A stretch of DNA of 64,000 nucleotides from assembly GCA_020073215.1 (NCBI GenBank), contig JAIQFO010000007.1, forward strand, positions 62,001 through 126,000, read 5' to 3'. Numbering within the stretch: position 1 is the first letter of the stretch; each line of letters begins with the position of its first letter. The notes below the pieces were generated by a model. That model did not search any database and had not been told where the DNA came from. It saw nothing but the letters and a program-made list of their open reading frames with translations. Positions 53,820 to 62,476 of the stretch are shown here, piece after piece. Origin of the DNA: Terriglobia bacterium. Its GTDB lineage: Bacteria; Acidobacteriota; Terriglobia; Terriglobales; Acidobacteriaceae. The position numbers were made by a program, and so were the translations under genes.

Positions 53820-55000
53820 GGGAAGCGTTGTCGTCCGATGAGCAATTCATGCGGAGGGCGCTGGAATTGGCGCGGGCGGGCGTTGGTCTGGTGTCGCCCA
53901 ATCCGGCGGTGGGCGCGGTTGTGGTGGACGCGTCGGGCCGCGAAGTTGGGGCAGGCACGCACACGTATGACGGTGTAAAGCACGCTGAAATTCTTGCCCT
54001 GGAGCAAGCGGGCCAAGCGGCTCGCGGCGCAACTCTCTACCTGAATCTGGAGCCGTGTTCGCATCAGGGCCGCACCGGGCCGTGCGCTGACGCCGTAATC
54101 GCGGCCGGAATCAGCCGTGTGATCTGCTCCGTGGAAGACCCCAATCCACGAGTGTCAGGCCAAGGATTCGCTAAGCTTCGTGCAGCAGACATCAGCGTAC
54201 AAGTCGGCCTGTTCGAGGCAGAAGCCAGGAAGCTGAACGAAAGTTTCGCCAAGTACATTCGGCACGGCAGGCCGCTGGTCACGCTGAAGTCGGCGATGAC
54301 CCTCGACGGGAAAATTGCCGACGCCCGGAAACCGGGCACGGAGCGAGACTCGGAGTCTGGCTCGGCCACTCCGGCGACCGAGGGCGCGCGCAGCGGATAC
54401 CACTGGATCACCGGCGAAGTGGCGCGCGCGCATGTGCAGCAACTGCGCCATCAGAATGACGCGATTCTCGCCGGGGTAGGCACGGTGATGGCCGACGATC
54501 CGCTGCTGACCGACCGGAGCGGCCTGCCGCGAAGGCGCAAGCTGCTGCGCGTGATTCTCGATACATACTTGCGCATTCCCCTTGCGTCGCGCGTGATTCA
54601 GACTGCTGAGAACGATGTTCTGGTCCTGTGTTCGACGGCTGAGGAGCAGCCTAAGCAAGCGCTCGAAGCCAAGGGAATTCGCGTCGAACAAATATCGGCG
54701 ACCGCGGACGGACGTCCCGACTTCCGAGCGATTGCCCAGCGCCTGGGAGCAATGCAGATCACCAGCCTGCTGATCGAAGGTGGAGCATTGGTAAATGGCG
54801 CGGCCCTGGCCTCGGGCGAGGTGGACAAGGTCTTCCTCTACTACGCGCCGAAGATTTTTGGCGAGGGCGCGGTTCCCTTCCTGGCTGGGGAAAGTCTGCA
54901 CGGAAGGGCCCAGTGCGTGCAGAGGTTCCAGTTACACCGCTTCGGCGAAGACTTCGCGCTGGAAGGTTATCTCCGCGATCCTTACTCGGGAATGGGATAA
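53816..55000 (+). CDS. ribD: Bifunctional riboflavin biosynthesis deaminase/reductase
   Basis: 394 residues. N-terminal deaminase with HAEILALEQ and PCSHQGRTGPCADAVI (zinc site), C-terminal NADPH reductase with a TLKSAMTLDGKIA block, AGVGTVMADDPLLT and the GGALVNGAAL region. Coupled to the small gene upstream; 183 bases, holding a full REP-like hairpin, separate it from ribE. No FMN riboswitch precedes either gene. Confidence 0.94.
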   Translation: MREALSSDEQFMRRALELARAGVGLVSPNPAVGAVVVDASGREVGAGTHTYDGVKHAEILALEQAGQAARGATLYLNLEPCSHQGRTGPCADAVIAAGISRVICSVEDPNPRVSGQGFAKLRAADISVQVGLFEAEARKLNESFAKYIRHGRPLVTLKSAMTLDGKIADARKPGTERDSESGSATPATEGARSGYHWITGEVARAHVQQLRHQNDAILAGVGTVMADDPLLTDRSGLPRRRKLLRVILDTYLRIPLASRVIQTAENDVLVLCSTAEEQPKQALEAKGIRVEQISATADGRPDFRAIAQRLGAMQITSLLIEGGALVNGAALASGEVDKVFLYYAPKIFGEGAVPFLAGESLHGRAQCVQRFQLHRFGEDFALEGYLRDPYSGMG

Positions 55001-55033
55001 GTTTTACCCTCATATTCAAGACACAAGTTTGGT

Positions 55034-55130
55034 TTGTCATCCTGAGCGAAGCGAAGGATCTGCTTTCTTGTCGCTGCATTGAGACAGCAGGTCCTTCCCC
55101 TTCGGCTGCGCTCAGGGTCAGGATGACAAT
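55034..55130. repeat. GTCATCCTGAGCG-family repeat, copy 5 (full two-armed hairpin)
   Basis: Left arm TTGTCATCCTGAGCGAAGCG plus AAGGATCTGCT; right arm AGCAGGTCCTTCCCCTTCGG plus CTGCGCTCAGGGTCAGGATGACAA. Arms pair nearly throughout around a loop of about 20 bases. The other copies (24377, 38861, 43641, 44706) are partial arms or short hairpins of this unit. Confidence 0.9.
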
Positions 55131-55183
55131 GTGGATTTAAATCACGAACTCACGGCATACTACTACCAGGAGACACAGCTCTT

Positions 55184-55843
55184 ATGTTTACCGGAATCGT
55201 CGAAGAAGTGGGCAGAGTCGTAAAGATCGAGCAGCGTGGCGAGAATCGCCGCATCACTGTCGAGGCCGCGAATGCTCCGAATGCATTGGGAATCGGCCAC
55301 AGCATCGCGGTCAGCGGCGTTTGCCTGACGGCGCTGGACATCAAGCCAAAATCATTCTGCGCCGACCTGGCTCCGGAAACCTGGGTGCGAACTTCGTTCT
55401 CTCGCATGCACGAGGGCGCAATGGTGAACCTGGAGTTGCCCATGAAGGCCGACGGGCGCTTCGGCGGTCACATTGTTCAAGGCCACGTCGATGGCGTGGG
55501 CAAGCTGATCGAACTCGAGCGCATCTTGGACTCGAAGGGACGGGATTCCGAGAACTGGTGGCTGCATATTGAAATACCCTCCGAGGTCGAGAAGTACACG
55601 GTATACAAGGGATCGATTTGCATTGAAGGCATCAGCCTGACAGTCGCGAAGCTCGAACGCAACCGCTGCACCATTGCCATCATTCCCCACACCGTCGATC
55701 TCACCAATCTCGGTTCGCTCAAGCCAGGCGATCCCGTCAATCTGGAAGCCGACGTGATTGCGAAATATGTAGAAAAGATGATGAAAGGCGACCCCGCACC
55801 AAGTTCGCTAACCGTGGAGAACCTGGTAGGGCAAGGGTTCTAG
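55184..55843 (+). CDS. ribE: Riboflavin synthase, alpha subunit
   Basis: 219 residues, converts two lumazines to riboflavin. Two lumazine-binding repeats: MFTGIVEEVGRVVKIEQ... with GVCLTALDI, and HIVQGHVDGVGKLIELE with EGISLTVAKLE. Normal length. An AGGAGA lies about 11 bases before the ATG. Cotranscribed with ribD or separated from it by the hairpin. No ribBA/ribH seen in the window. Confidence 0.95.
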   Translation: MFTGIVEEVGRVVKIEQRGENRRITVEAANAPNALGIGHSIAVSGVCLTALDIKPKSFCADLAPETWVRTSFSRMHEGAMVNLELPMKADGRFGGHIVQGHVDGVGKLIELERILDSKGRDSENWWLHIEIPSEVEKYTVYKGSICIEGISLTVAKLERNRCTIAIIPHTVDLTNLGSLKPGDPVNLEADVIAKYVEKMMKGDPAPSSLTVENLVGQGF

Positions 55844-55876
55844 AACACTGACTAGTAGCCTGGAGTTTGATTCACC

Positions 55877-55915
55877 GGGTACTGGATACTGGGTACTGGG
55901 TACTGGGTACTGGCG
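55877..55915. repeat. Tandem GGGTACTGG micro-repeat
   Basis: Four or five successive copies of a GGGTACTGG unit (one GGATACTGG variant) between the convergent ribE and MlaF-type genes. No complementary arm nearby, unlike the other repeat families. Confidence 0.8.
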
Positions 55916-55922
55916 AATGCCT

Positions 55923-56702
55923 TCAAGCTTCCAGCTTCAACTCATCCAGTTCCAGGAACTCTCGAATGATGGGCTCGGTGGATTTCTCCATGTCCTTATA
56001 GGGCCCGAAGAAGATCGCACGGCCCTCGTAAAGGAAGACAACGCGGTCGGCCAGTTTCTTGGCCAGGCGCATGTCGTGGGTGACGACGACCGAGGTCAAG
56101 TGTAATTGCAGTTTGAGTCGGGCGATGAGATCGCCGAGCAGATTCCCCATCAGCGGATCCACCATGGTGGTCGGCTCGTCGTAGAGCACGCACTCAGGCT
56201 GAGCCGACAGCGCTCGCGCGATGGCGACCGAACGTTTCATGCCGGTGGAAAGGTCGGAGGGTAACAGTTCGCGCATTTCCTTGACGCCGACCATCTCAAG
56301 CAGGCCGTCGACAACCTGGTAAATCTGCTCTTCGGAAAGCTCTCTTTTCTCGCGCAAAGGGAAAGCAACATTTTCACCAACCGTTAAGGAATCGAACAGG
56401 GCGCCGTTCTGGAACACCATGGTGACTTTCTTGCGGATGTCTTCGAGTTGCACTTCGTTGTAGCCGGTGATGTCCTGGCCGGCGACAATGACTCGGCCGG
56501 AATCCGGCTTCAGGAAGCCCATGATGTTGTGGAGGGCCACCGATTTGCCGACGCCGCTGCGCCCGAGAATGCACACCATCTCACCCGGCAACACGTCGAA
56601 GCTGACGTCCTGGAGAACAACCCGATCTCCAAATGCCTTGCAGACGTCCTTAAATTCGATATAGGGAGAGAGTGTGCCCGCAGCACCCATGCCTATCAGC
56701 AT
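55923..56702 (-). CDS. ABC-transporter ATPase, MlaF/Ttg2A-like
   Basis: 259 residues. Walker A LGRSGVGKSVAL, Q-loop FQNGALFDSL, signature LSTGMKRSVAIARAL (variant of LSGG), Walker B CVLYDEPTTMVDP and the switch His in VVTHDM. The GALFDSL and DEPTTMVDP features are those of MlaF-type lipid-transport ATPases for retrograde phospholipid trafficking. The permease MlaE and MlaD partners are not adjacent, so the gene is isolated. Confidence 0.82.
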   Translation of the reverse strand: MLIGMGAAGTLSPYIEFKDVCKAFGDRVVLQDVSFDVLPGEMVCILGRSGVGKSVALHNIMGFLKPDSGRVIVAGQDITGYNEVQLEDIRKKVTMVFQNGALFDSLTVGENVAFPLREKRELSEEQIYQVVDGLLEMVGVKEMRELLPSDLSTGMKRSVAIARALSAQPECVLYDEPTTMVDPLMGNLLGDLIARLKLQLHLTSVVVTHDMRLAKKLADRVVFLYEGRAIFFGPYKDMEKSTEPIIREFLELDELKLEA

Positions 56703-56759
56703 GGCACGAGATGCAGGTGCGGCTCAAGCGCTAAGCCAGGCGCGGACTCCTTGACCAAT

Positions 56760-56888
56760 CTATTTTGCCGGAGCGGACGTTTTGGGCGCTGGCGCGCCTC
56801 GCAGCAGTCCTTCGGTGCTCAGATGGTCGCGCAGGTTGACGCTGATCGTGTCTTCGGTGAATAGGACATCGAGCACGCGCTCATCTGC
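56760..56888 (-). pseudogene. Remnant of a DUF2442-type gene (antitoxin-like)
   Basis: A frame without ATG reads ADERVLDVLFTEDTISVNLRD, matching the start of DUF2442 domains (normally followed by GRTISVPLAWYPRL), then switches to unrelated HLSTEGLLRGAPAPKTSAPAK and stops. Only about 20 family residues remain and the join suggests a deletion. It follows a DUF4160-like remnant in the order usual for these paired genes. Confidence 0.6.
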
Positions 56889-57108
56889 CGAGGATGCCGA
56901 AAAACTCATTCCATGCCTCCAGAAACCGCTGACGTGAATCTGTCACGATCGATTGTATCTCCCGCAGTTCGTCGGCGCGAAATCCAAAGTTGCCCGCCAG
57001 TTGGACGGGATCAAGCCAGAACTTGGCCGACAAATCGTCGCGGTCTATGTGCATGTGTGGCGGCTCATTGACAGCGAAACCCCGCGACTTATTGAGAGGT
57101 GTCAGCAT
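56881..57108 (-). pseudogene. Remnant of a DUF4160 gene (toxin-like partner)
   Basis: From ATG 57108 the frame gives 75 residues. The C-terminal part, NEPPHMHIDRDDLSAKFWLD and GFRADELREIQSIV to FLEAWNEFFG, is good DUF4160 sequence. The expected N-terminal strands (GxRFFFY...) between SRGF and NEPPH are missing, so the gene is probably non-functional. It is directly downstream of mobA and overlaps the DUF2442 remnant. Confidence 0.6.
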
Positions 57109-57168
57109 CGCCTGCCGAGGCGATGCCATCCAGAGCCGAGCCAAACCTTGCCGCGCCTGCAAGAACCT

Positions 57169-57792
57169 TCAGCCCTCAGCTGTCAGACGATCCTGTGGGG
57201 TGTTCACGTTGAAGAAATTCTGTTCGGAAAAACCCGCTGCGGCCAATTCGTTCTCTTCGATCACCCGAACCGAAATGCCGGAAAACGCCGCATCGACCTT
57301 GTACTTCCCTGCCCGCAAAGCCTGCTCGGCGGCAGTGGAGAAGTCGCGTCGATACACGGCACAGAGCGGCTGCAATCCTCTAAAGGTGCGGGGCACCGTG
57401 ATGATCGCGTCGCTCGCTTCGGCCGCCGCAAAGAGAAATGCGAGAAGCTCCCTGGAGACGAAGGGCATGTCCACGGCGAGTATCAGGTTCAATTCGGCGG
57501 TGGAACGCGTGAGCGCGGCGTGAATGCCTGCGAGGGGACCGCATGCGGGGAAGATATCGGCCACCACGGGTACAGACTTAGAAGATCCGTATGTTGCAAA
57601 CCTGCCAGGGTCGCCAACGATGGTCACGCGGTCGCAGACCATGCCCGCCACGCTGAGAGCGCGCTCGATCAAGCTTTGGCCGCGAAAATCCAGAAAAGCT
57701 TTATCGGTATTGGGCCCCATGCGGGAACTCTTGCCTCCGGCGAGGACAAAGCCCATGCGCGAACGTTCGCTCCCTGACATATGAGAAAGCAT
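57169..57792 (-). CDS. mobA: Molybdenum cofactor guanylyltransferase
   Basis: 207 residues. Attaches GMP to molybdopterin. Motifs: FVLAGGKSSRMGPNTDKAFLDF (LAGGxSxRMG...DK, split), VPVVADIFPACGPLAGIHAAL, NLILAVDMPFVS and the late FFNVNTPQD. ATG 57792 (MLSHMSG) has an AGG about nine bases upstream; ATG 57780 (MSGSERSR) is also possible. No other molybdenum cofactor genes are near. Confidence 0.9.
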   Translation of the reverse strand: MLSHMSGSERSRMGFVLAGGKSSRMGPNTDKAFLDFRGQSLIERALSVAGMVCDRVTIVGDPGRFATYGSSKSVPVVADIFPACGPLAGIHAALTRSTAELNLILAVDMPFVSRELLAFLFAAAEASDAIITVPRTFRGLQPLCAVYRRDFSTAAEQALRAGKYKVDAAFSGISVRVIEENELAAAGFSEQNFFNVNTPQDRLTAEG

Positions 57793-57850
57793 AAGGCCTA
57801 ACCTGCAGTACACGAAAGTAACCTATCCAGAAAGGCAGCGCCGTCGGAAG

Positions 57851-58423
57851 ATGGAGATGTCCGATTGGCAGGGGGCTTTACTCATCATCATGCCGCAGAG
57901 ACTGATGGATGTTCTGATGCTGGGACGCTGTTCACACGAGTTTTCCTGGCCGCGCCGCGCCGCCAATGGCGAATACTACCAAGTCTGCCTGGTGTGCGCG
58001 TCCGCGTACCAGTATGACTGGAAGACCATGCGTCGCGGAAACCGGGTCGATGAACCGGCGGCCGATACCACCTCCGTCCGGCGCCGCTCCGGTCAAAAGC
58101 AACCGACGTGGATGCCCCGGGCACGGCGCCTGCGCTCGAACCTTCCGGTGCGCTACCGCGGAAAAAATCTCCATACCTGGTACGAAGGCATAATCCAGAA
58201 TATAAGCCAGTCGGGCGTTCTGTTTCACGGCCCACAGCAACTGCCGGCCAACGCGCTGGTGGAACTGATCTTCGAGATGCCTGAAGAAATCTCTGGACAA
58301 AAGAACAGCAGCGTACTCTGCCAGGGGAGGCTGATTCGTATCAAGGATGCGCTGGACAATACCGACGACGCGTACGCGCTGGCCGCCTCCATCCTCGACT
58401 ACAAGTTTCTTCACAAAGACTGA
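57851..58423 (+). CDS. PilZ-domain protein with N-terminal Zn-ribbon-like motif
   Basis: 190 residues. Residues 25-60 (GRCSHEFSWPRR ... YYQVCLVCASAYQYDW) contain a CxxH followed by CxxC, suggesting a zinc ribbon. A PilZ domain follows (RRLRSNLPVRYRG, then NISQSGVLFHGP). The NxSxxG motif is intact and the Arg motif is weaker. This could link c-di-GMP sensing to a zinc-dependent contact. The starting ATG is not certain. Confidence 0.75.
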   Translation: MEMSDWQGALLIIMPQRLMDVLMLGRCSHEFSWPRRAANGEYYQVCLVCASAYQYDWKTMRRGNRVDEPAADTTSVRRRSGQKQPTWMPRARRLRSNLPVRYRGKNLHTWYEGIIQNISQSGVLFHGPQQLPANALVELIFEMPEEISGQKNSSVLCQGRLIRIKDALDNTDDAYALAASILDYKFLHKD

Positions 58424-58599
58424 CCCGCGATCGGCTTGAACCTCTTGCCGTGCACTGCTTCTCTCGAGCTTTCTCGCAGAACTGAACGTGTGCTCCTGGC
58501 AATTGTCGCGCGAGATTCTGGTTCCGATTTTCCCTGCCAACCTCTGCTCGCCTGCATCTAAACTAAAGGCAGTTATTTCTGCATTGCTCGGGAGCAGGT

Positions 58600-59682
58600 A
58601 TGAAGTTCAGCGGTGGTAAACGTTCTTCAATGATTCTGTTGGCCGGCATCCTCGCCCTCGGCGTGGCATGCTCCAAAACGCCGGATGACGCGCAGTTGAC
58701 CAGCCAGATTCAATCCAAGCTCAGTGAAGATTCCGGACTGCACGGCAAGCCCATCACGGTACAAACCTCGGGCGGGGTAGTAACGCTCTCCGGAACGGTC
58801 GATAACGAAACGCAACGTGAGGCAGCCGCCCGCTATGCGTCCGCGTTCCCCGGGATCAGGCAAGTGGTAAACAATCTGCAAACCGATCCTCAAACCACGT
58901 CCGTGCCGGCGACGCCCGATTCGAACCCGGTAGCCCAGGTATCGCAGCCGGCTCCCGCCAAGCCCGCAGCCAAACCGCGCCCGAGTACGCCCCGGCGGCA
59001 GACTCAGCCGGATTCCAGAGAAATGGCAGCCAACGCGCCCGCGCCTCCGGTAGTAGAGAAGGCAGCGGCGGCAGAGCAACCCGCTCCGGCGGCACAGGCC
59101 GCGCCGGCGCCGCCTCCGGCTCCAAGAAGAGTAACCATAGCCTCGGGGACCTCCATCGCAATTCGGTTGGTCGATCCCATTGATTCCGAAAAAGCACAGC
59201 CTGGGCAATCGTTCCGGGCGACACTGGACGCCCCTCTGCCCTCCGATGGAGACGCGGTGCCCTCGGGATATGACGTAAAGGGGCATATCGAGGAGGTCAA
59301 GAGTGCCGGAAAATTTGCCGGACAATCCCTTCTGGTTCTACAACTGGACTCGATCTCAGTCAGTGGCAAGTTGTACAGCATTGATGCCGATCCCTACCGG
59401 CGCCAGGGTAAGAATCGCACCACGAATACGGCGGAAAAGGTAGGAGGGGGCGCAGCGGTTGGGGCCATCCTCGGCGGCATCCTTGGTGGCGGGAAGGGCG
59501 CGGGCATCGGGGCGGCAGCCGGCGGAGGTATCGGTGGGGGCGTGCAGGCAGCAGGCAAGGGGCAGCAGATTCAACTGCCGTCGGAGACCGTGCTGAACTT
59601 CACCTTGCGATCGCCGTTGACGGTGACATTGGCTGACCAGGGGCCCCACTCGGACCGCCAGAAGTTGGATGCTCCCCAGTAA
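58600..59682 (+). CDS. BON-domain lipoprotein with glycine-zipper segment
   Basis: 360 residues. Signal ending in a lipobox LGVAC (Cys near residue 25), a BON domain (about 30-95; LTSQIQSKLSEDSGLHGKPIT... VRQVVNNLQ-like), a Pro/Ala linker (about 100-185), a beta-rich domain (SGTSIAIRLVDPIDSEKAQ...) and a glycine zipper (VGAILGGILGGGKGAGIG, about 285-305). Envelope-associated, outer-membrane lipoprotein most likely. A GGGAGCAGGT lies before the ATG. Confidence 0.8.
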   Translation: MKFSGGKRSSMILLAGILALGVACSKTPDDAQLTSQIQSKLSEDSGLHGKPITVQTSGGVVTLSGTVDNETQREAAARYASAFPGIRQVVNNLQTDPQTTSVPATPDSNPVAQVSQPAPAKPAAKPRPSTPRRQTQPDSREMAANAPAPPVVEKAAAAEQPAPAAQAAPAPPPAPRRVTIASGTSIAIRLVDPIDSEKAQPGQSFRATLDAPLPSDGDAVPSGYDVKGHIEEVKSAGKFAGQSLLVLQLDSISVSGKLYSIDADPYRRQGKNRTTNTAEKVGGGAAVGAILGGILGGGKGAGIGAAAGGGIGGGVQAAGKGQQIQLPSETVLNFTLRSPLTVTLADQGPHSDRQKLDAPQ

Positions 59683-59934
59683 CGAAAATAATCCGCGGTG
59701 CACAAGCGGAGAAGCTTCGTATCGGGTCATCGCTGTTAGCGATGACCTGACTCTTTGAAATCCCATGCCCCTTAATGGGCTGGCATCGGAGGCGGACTTT
59801 TTCCGCACCATGGGTTGCCGCGCCTTCCCGCGGCTGCTAGAGTTTCCCTGGGACAGCGGAAGCAGTATTGCCCACCTTCTTCTGGCAGCTAACGGCGGCC
59901 GGACCCGCTGGCTGGAGCGGCAGCGTTCTAGAAA
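59683..59934. other. Intergenic region before the PAS kinase
   Basis: No gene. A short hairpin (CATCGCTGTTAGCGATG) at about 59729-59745 and a CCCATGCCCCTTAATGGGC dyad at about 59762-59780 are visible; neither has a T-tract. No clear promoter. Confidence 0.4.
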
Positions 59935-61398
59935 ATGACCGGAATTGCAACCAATCTGAAGAGCTGGATCGCCCGGAATCGGCATTCGACGCTGGTGCAA
60001 TACGTAGGAGCCGCGCTTGCGGTGTGGGTAGCGATCAGTCTCTGGGCGCTTTCCCCTGTGTTGCAGCCCCACCTTTTTGCACTGTTGCTCGCGGCGGTGC
60101 TGTTGACCGCCCGTTTTCTGGGTTTTGGCCCCTCCGTTTTCAGCTCGCTTCTTTCCACCGCTTGCCTGGATTTCTTCGCGTTTCCGCCCTACTTCAGTTT
60201 CGGCCTCCGCTCCACCGCTGATATGGAGCAGTTGGCCGCTTTCCTGGCCATTTCCGTATTCGCCGGCAGCATGGCTCGGCAGAAAACCTTGGCAGAATGG
60301 CGCGCCGATCGCACCACCCGCGAGATGGCCGCCATCGTGGAATGCTCTTCTGACGCAATTTACAGCACCCGTCCGGATGGCACTATCACCAGCTGGAATC
60401 GCGCCGCCGAACATCTCTACGGCTACACGGCCGAGGAAGCAGTGGGATCGATGGTGGCGCGACTGGCGCCGCCGGAACGCCGCGACGAACTGGAACGCAA
60501 CCAGGAGACACTCAATCGCGGCGGGCACGTGGGTCCCTATCGGACCGAGCGCATGCGGAAGGACGGCACGCGTTGCCCCGTACTGTTAACCGTGTCGTCG
60601 CTGCGAAATGCGCTCGGCGAAATCGTAGGCGCATCCGCCATCGCCCGCGATATCACTGCCGAGAAGCTGTCCGAAGAGGCCATCCGCCGTACCGAAAAGC
60701 TTGCCACCACAGGACGCCTCGCCGCCTCCATTGCGCATGAGATCAACAACCCACTCGAGGCGCTCGCCAACTTGCTTTACCTGGCCCGCCATGACTCCAA
60801 CCACGCCGGCGACTACCTCACCTTGGCGGAGCAGGAGGTAGAACGGGTGGCGAAGTTGGCGCAGCAAACTTTGGGATTTGTCCGCGACACCACTTCTCCG
60901 GGTATGATCGATCCTGCTGTCATCATGGACGAGATTCTGCAGTTGTATTCCCGCAAGCTGGTAAGCCGCCAAATCCACGTGACCCGACGCTACCGCAGCA
61001 GTGGGACAATCAGTGGCTATTCCGGCGAGTTGCGGCAGTTATTCGCCAATCTTCTGGTGAACGCGGCGGATGCCATGGCCGACGGAGGTTCTCTGCACGT
61101 CCGCGTGGCGACAGGCCGCGACTGGTCTGACGACCGGGCAGGAGTTCATATCACCGTGGCCGACACTGGTCACGGGATTTCCCCCGACCATCTGCGCCAA
61201 ATCTTCGAGCCTTTCTACACCACCAAGAAAGACGGCGGGACCGGCCTCGGATTGTGGGTGTCGCGCGGCATCGTGCAAAAACACGGGGGGTCGATTCGGG
61301 TGCGCAGCCGGGCGTCAGCCCCGGAAGAGGGGCGCGCGACAGGAACCGTGTTTTCAATCTTCCTGCCCCAGGAGCACGAAATCAGTCGCGTAGCCTGA
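59935..61398 (+). CDS. Membrane PAS-domain sensor histidine kinase (DUF4118-type)
   Basis: 487 residues. Four short hydrophobic helices at about 20-110 (DUF4118, as in KdpD), a PAS domain (about 130-240; SDAIYSTRPDGTITSWNRAAEHLYGY), then HisKA/HATPase: phosphoacceptor AASIAHEINNPLEALANL, N-box LLVNAADAMADGG, G1 DTGHGI, G2 GGTGLGLWV. A cognate regulator is not adjacent. The ATG is at 59935; no strong ribosome-binding site. Confidence 0.87.
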   Translation: MTGIATNLKSWIARNRHSTLVQYVGAALAVWVAISLWALSPVLQPHLFALLLAAVLLTARFLGFGPSVFSSLLSTACLDFFAFPPYFSFGLRSTADMEQLAAFLAISVFAGSMARQKTLAEWRADRTTREMAAIVECSSDAIYSTRPDGTITSWNRAAEHLYGYTAEEAVGSMVARLAPPERRDELERNQETLNRGGHVGPYRTERMRKDGTRCPVLLTVSSLRNALGEIVGASAIARDITAEKLSEEAIRRTEKLATTGRLAASIAHEINNPLEALANLLYLARHDSNHAGDYLTLAEQEVERVAKLAQQTLGFVRDTTSPGMIDPAVIMDEILQLYSRKLVSRQIHVTRRYRSSGTISGYSGELRQLFANLLVNAADAMADGGSLHVRVATGRDWSDDRAGVHITVADTGHGISPDHLRQIFEPFYTTKKDGGTGLGLWVSRGIVQKHGGSIRVRSRASAPEEGRATGTVFSIFLPQEHEISRVA

Positions 61399-61460
61399 GC
61401 CGCCGTTCCCCCCTCGCTCACAACGACTTCCAATCGCCAGAAGTACAGTGACCTTCGTAC

Positions 61461-61490
61461 TTAGAAGACCCCGCCCAACCAGCTTATAAT
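61461..61490 (+). promoter_or_regulatory. Candidate promoter of pilD
   Basis: TTAGAA (61461-61466), an 18-base spacer and TATAAT (61485-61490), giving a short leader before the GTG at 61526. Confidence 0.4.
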
Positions 61491-61525
61491 CATCCAAATC
61501 CAAGCAGACTGGGCACTTAGCGAAC

Positions 61526-62476
61526 GTGGAACCTTTTTTTGCAGCTGCGATCTTCGCTCTGGGGCTGTGCTTTGGCAGCTTCCTGAATGTGTGCATCTAC
61601 CGCTTGCCGCGCGGCAAGTCGGTAGTCGCGCCGCGTTCCGCCTGCCCGCACTGCGGAGACCCGATCCCGCTCTATCACAACGTACCCGTGCTGAGCTGGC
61701 TGATTCTTCGCGGAAAGTGCCGCGCCTGCAAGCAGCCCATATCCCCACGCTACCTGGTGATCGAACTGCTCACGGGCTTGCTCTTCCTCGGCTGTTACGC
61801 GCATTTTGGTTTGACGCTGGCAATGTTGAAGTGCGTCGTGCTCGGCTACCTGCTGCTGGGGCTGGTTTTCACCGACGCGGAAACCAAGCTTCTTCCCGAC
61901 GCCATGACTCTGCCTGGCCTCGCGCTGGGAATCGGGTTCAGCCTCCTGGTCCCGGTCAATGACCTGGCCTCCCAAATCATGCCGGGCTTGGTGTCGCCCG
62001 GAATGAGAATGAGTAGCGACATTTCCTGGCGCATCTGGTCGCTCGCCGACTCGCTGCTGGGAGCGGCCGTGGGCGCCTCGTTTCTCTACGGCGTCGCAGC
62101 CATTTATCTGCGAGCGCGCGGTGTCGAAGGCATGGGATTCGGCGACGTCAAGCTGATGGCGTTGATCGGCTCGTTCCTCGGAGCCAAGCTCACGGTCTTA
62201 ACCATCTTTGCCGCGTCGCTGTCGGGTTCGCTGTTTGGACTGAGCACGGTTTTCGCCATATGGATCAAGCGCATTCGCCGCAATCAGGCGCGCCGCGCTT
62301 CCTCGCCTATCTCATCGGGCATTTCCTCAAAAGAAGCCCGGCGCCGCGCCTGGCGTTCCGCCCGCCTGGCCCTGCGCTACTACGAGATGCCGTTTGGCGT
62401 GTTCCTCGGCAGCATGGCGCTGTTGTCGTTCCTGTTCGGAAACCGCCTCCTGCACTGGTATTGGAGGCCGCTGTGA
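61526..62476 (+). CDS. pilD: Prepilin leader peptidase/N-methyltransferase
   Basis: 316 residues, about eight helices. Both zinc-type CxxC pairs of the methyltransferase part are present (CPHC and CRAC), the GSFLNVCIYRLPRGKS block precedes them, and the aspartyl protease residues lie in FTDAETKLLPD and GFGDVKLMALIG. GTG start. Cleaves and methylates type IV pilin or type II pseudopilin. The extra C-terminal 60 residues include RRRAWRSARLALRYYEMPFG. It overlaps the next gene by four bases (GTGA). Confidence 0.93.
   Translation: MEPFFAAAIFALGLCFGSFLNVCIYRLPRGKSVVAPRSACPHCGDPIPLYHNVPVLSWLILRGKCRACKQPISPRYLVIELLTGLLFLGCYAHFGLTLAMLKCVVLGYLLLGLVFTDAETKLLPDAMTLPGLALGIGFSLLVPVNDLASQIMPGLVSPGMRMSSDISWRIWSLADSLLGAAVGASFLYGVAAIYLRARGVEGMGFGDVKLMALIGSFLGAKLTVLTIFAASLSGSLFGLSTVFAIWIKRIRRNQARRASSPISSGISSKEARRRAWRSARLALRYYEMPFGVFLGSMALLSFLFGNRLLHWYWRPL

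Noticed and set aside
55001..55183. FMN riboswitch ahead of ribE
   Set aside because: No conserved RFN-element sequence; the gap holds a REP-like hairpin.
59356..60528. Minus-strand 390-codon frame spanning the BON gene end and PAS kinase start
   Set aside because: Runs through two genes in the opposite strand; no motif and no plausible start.
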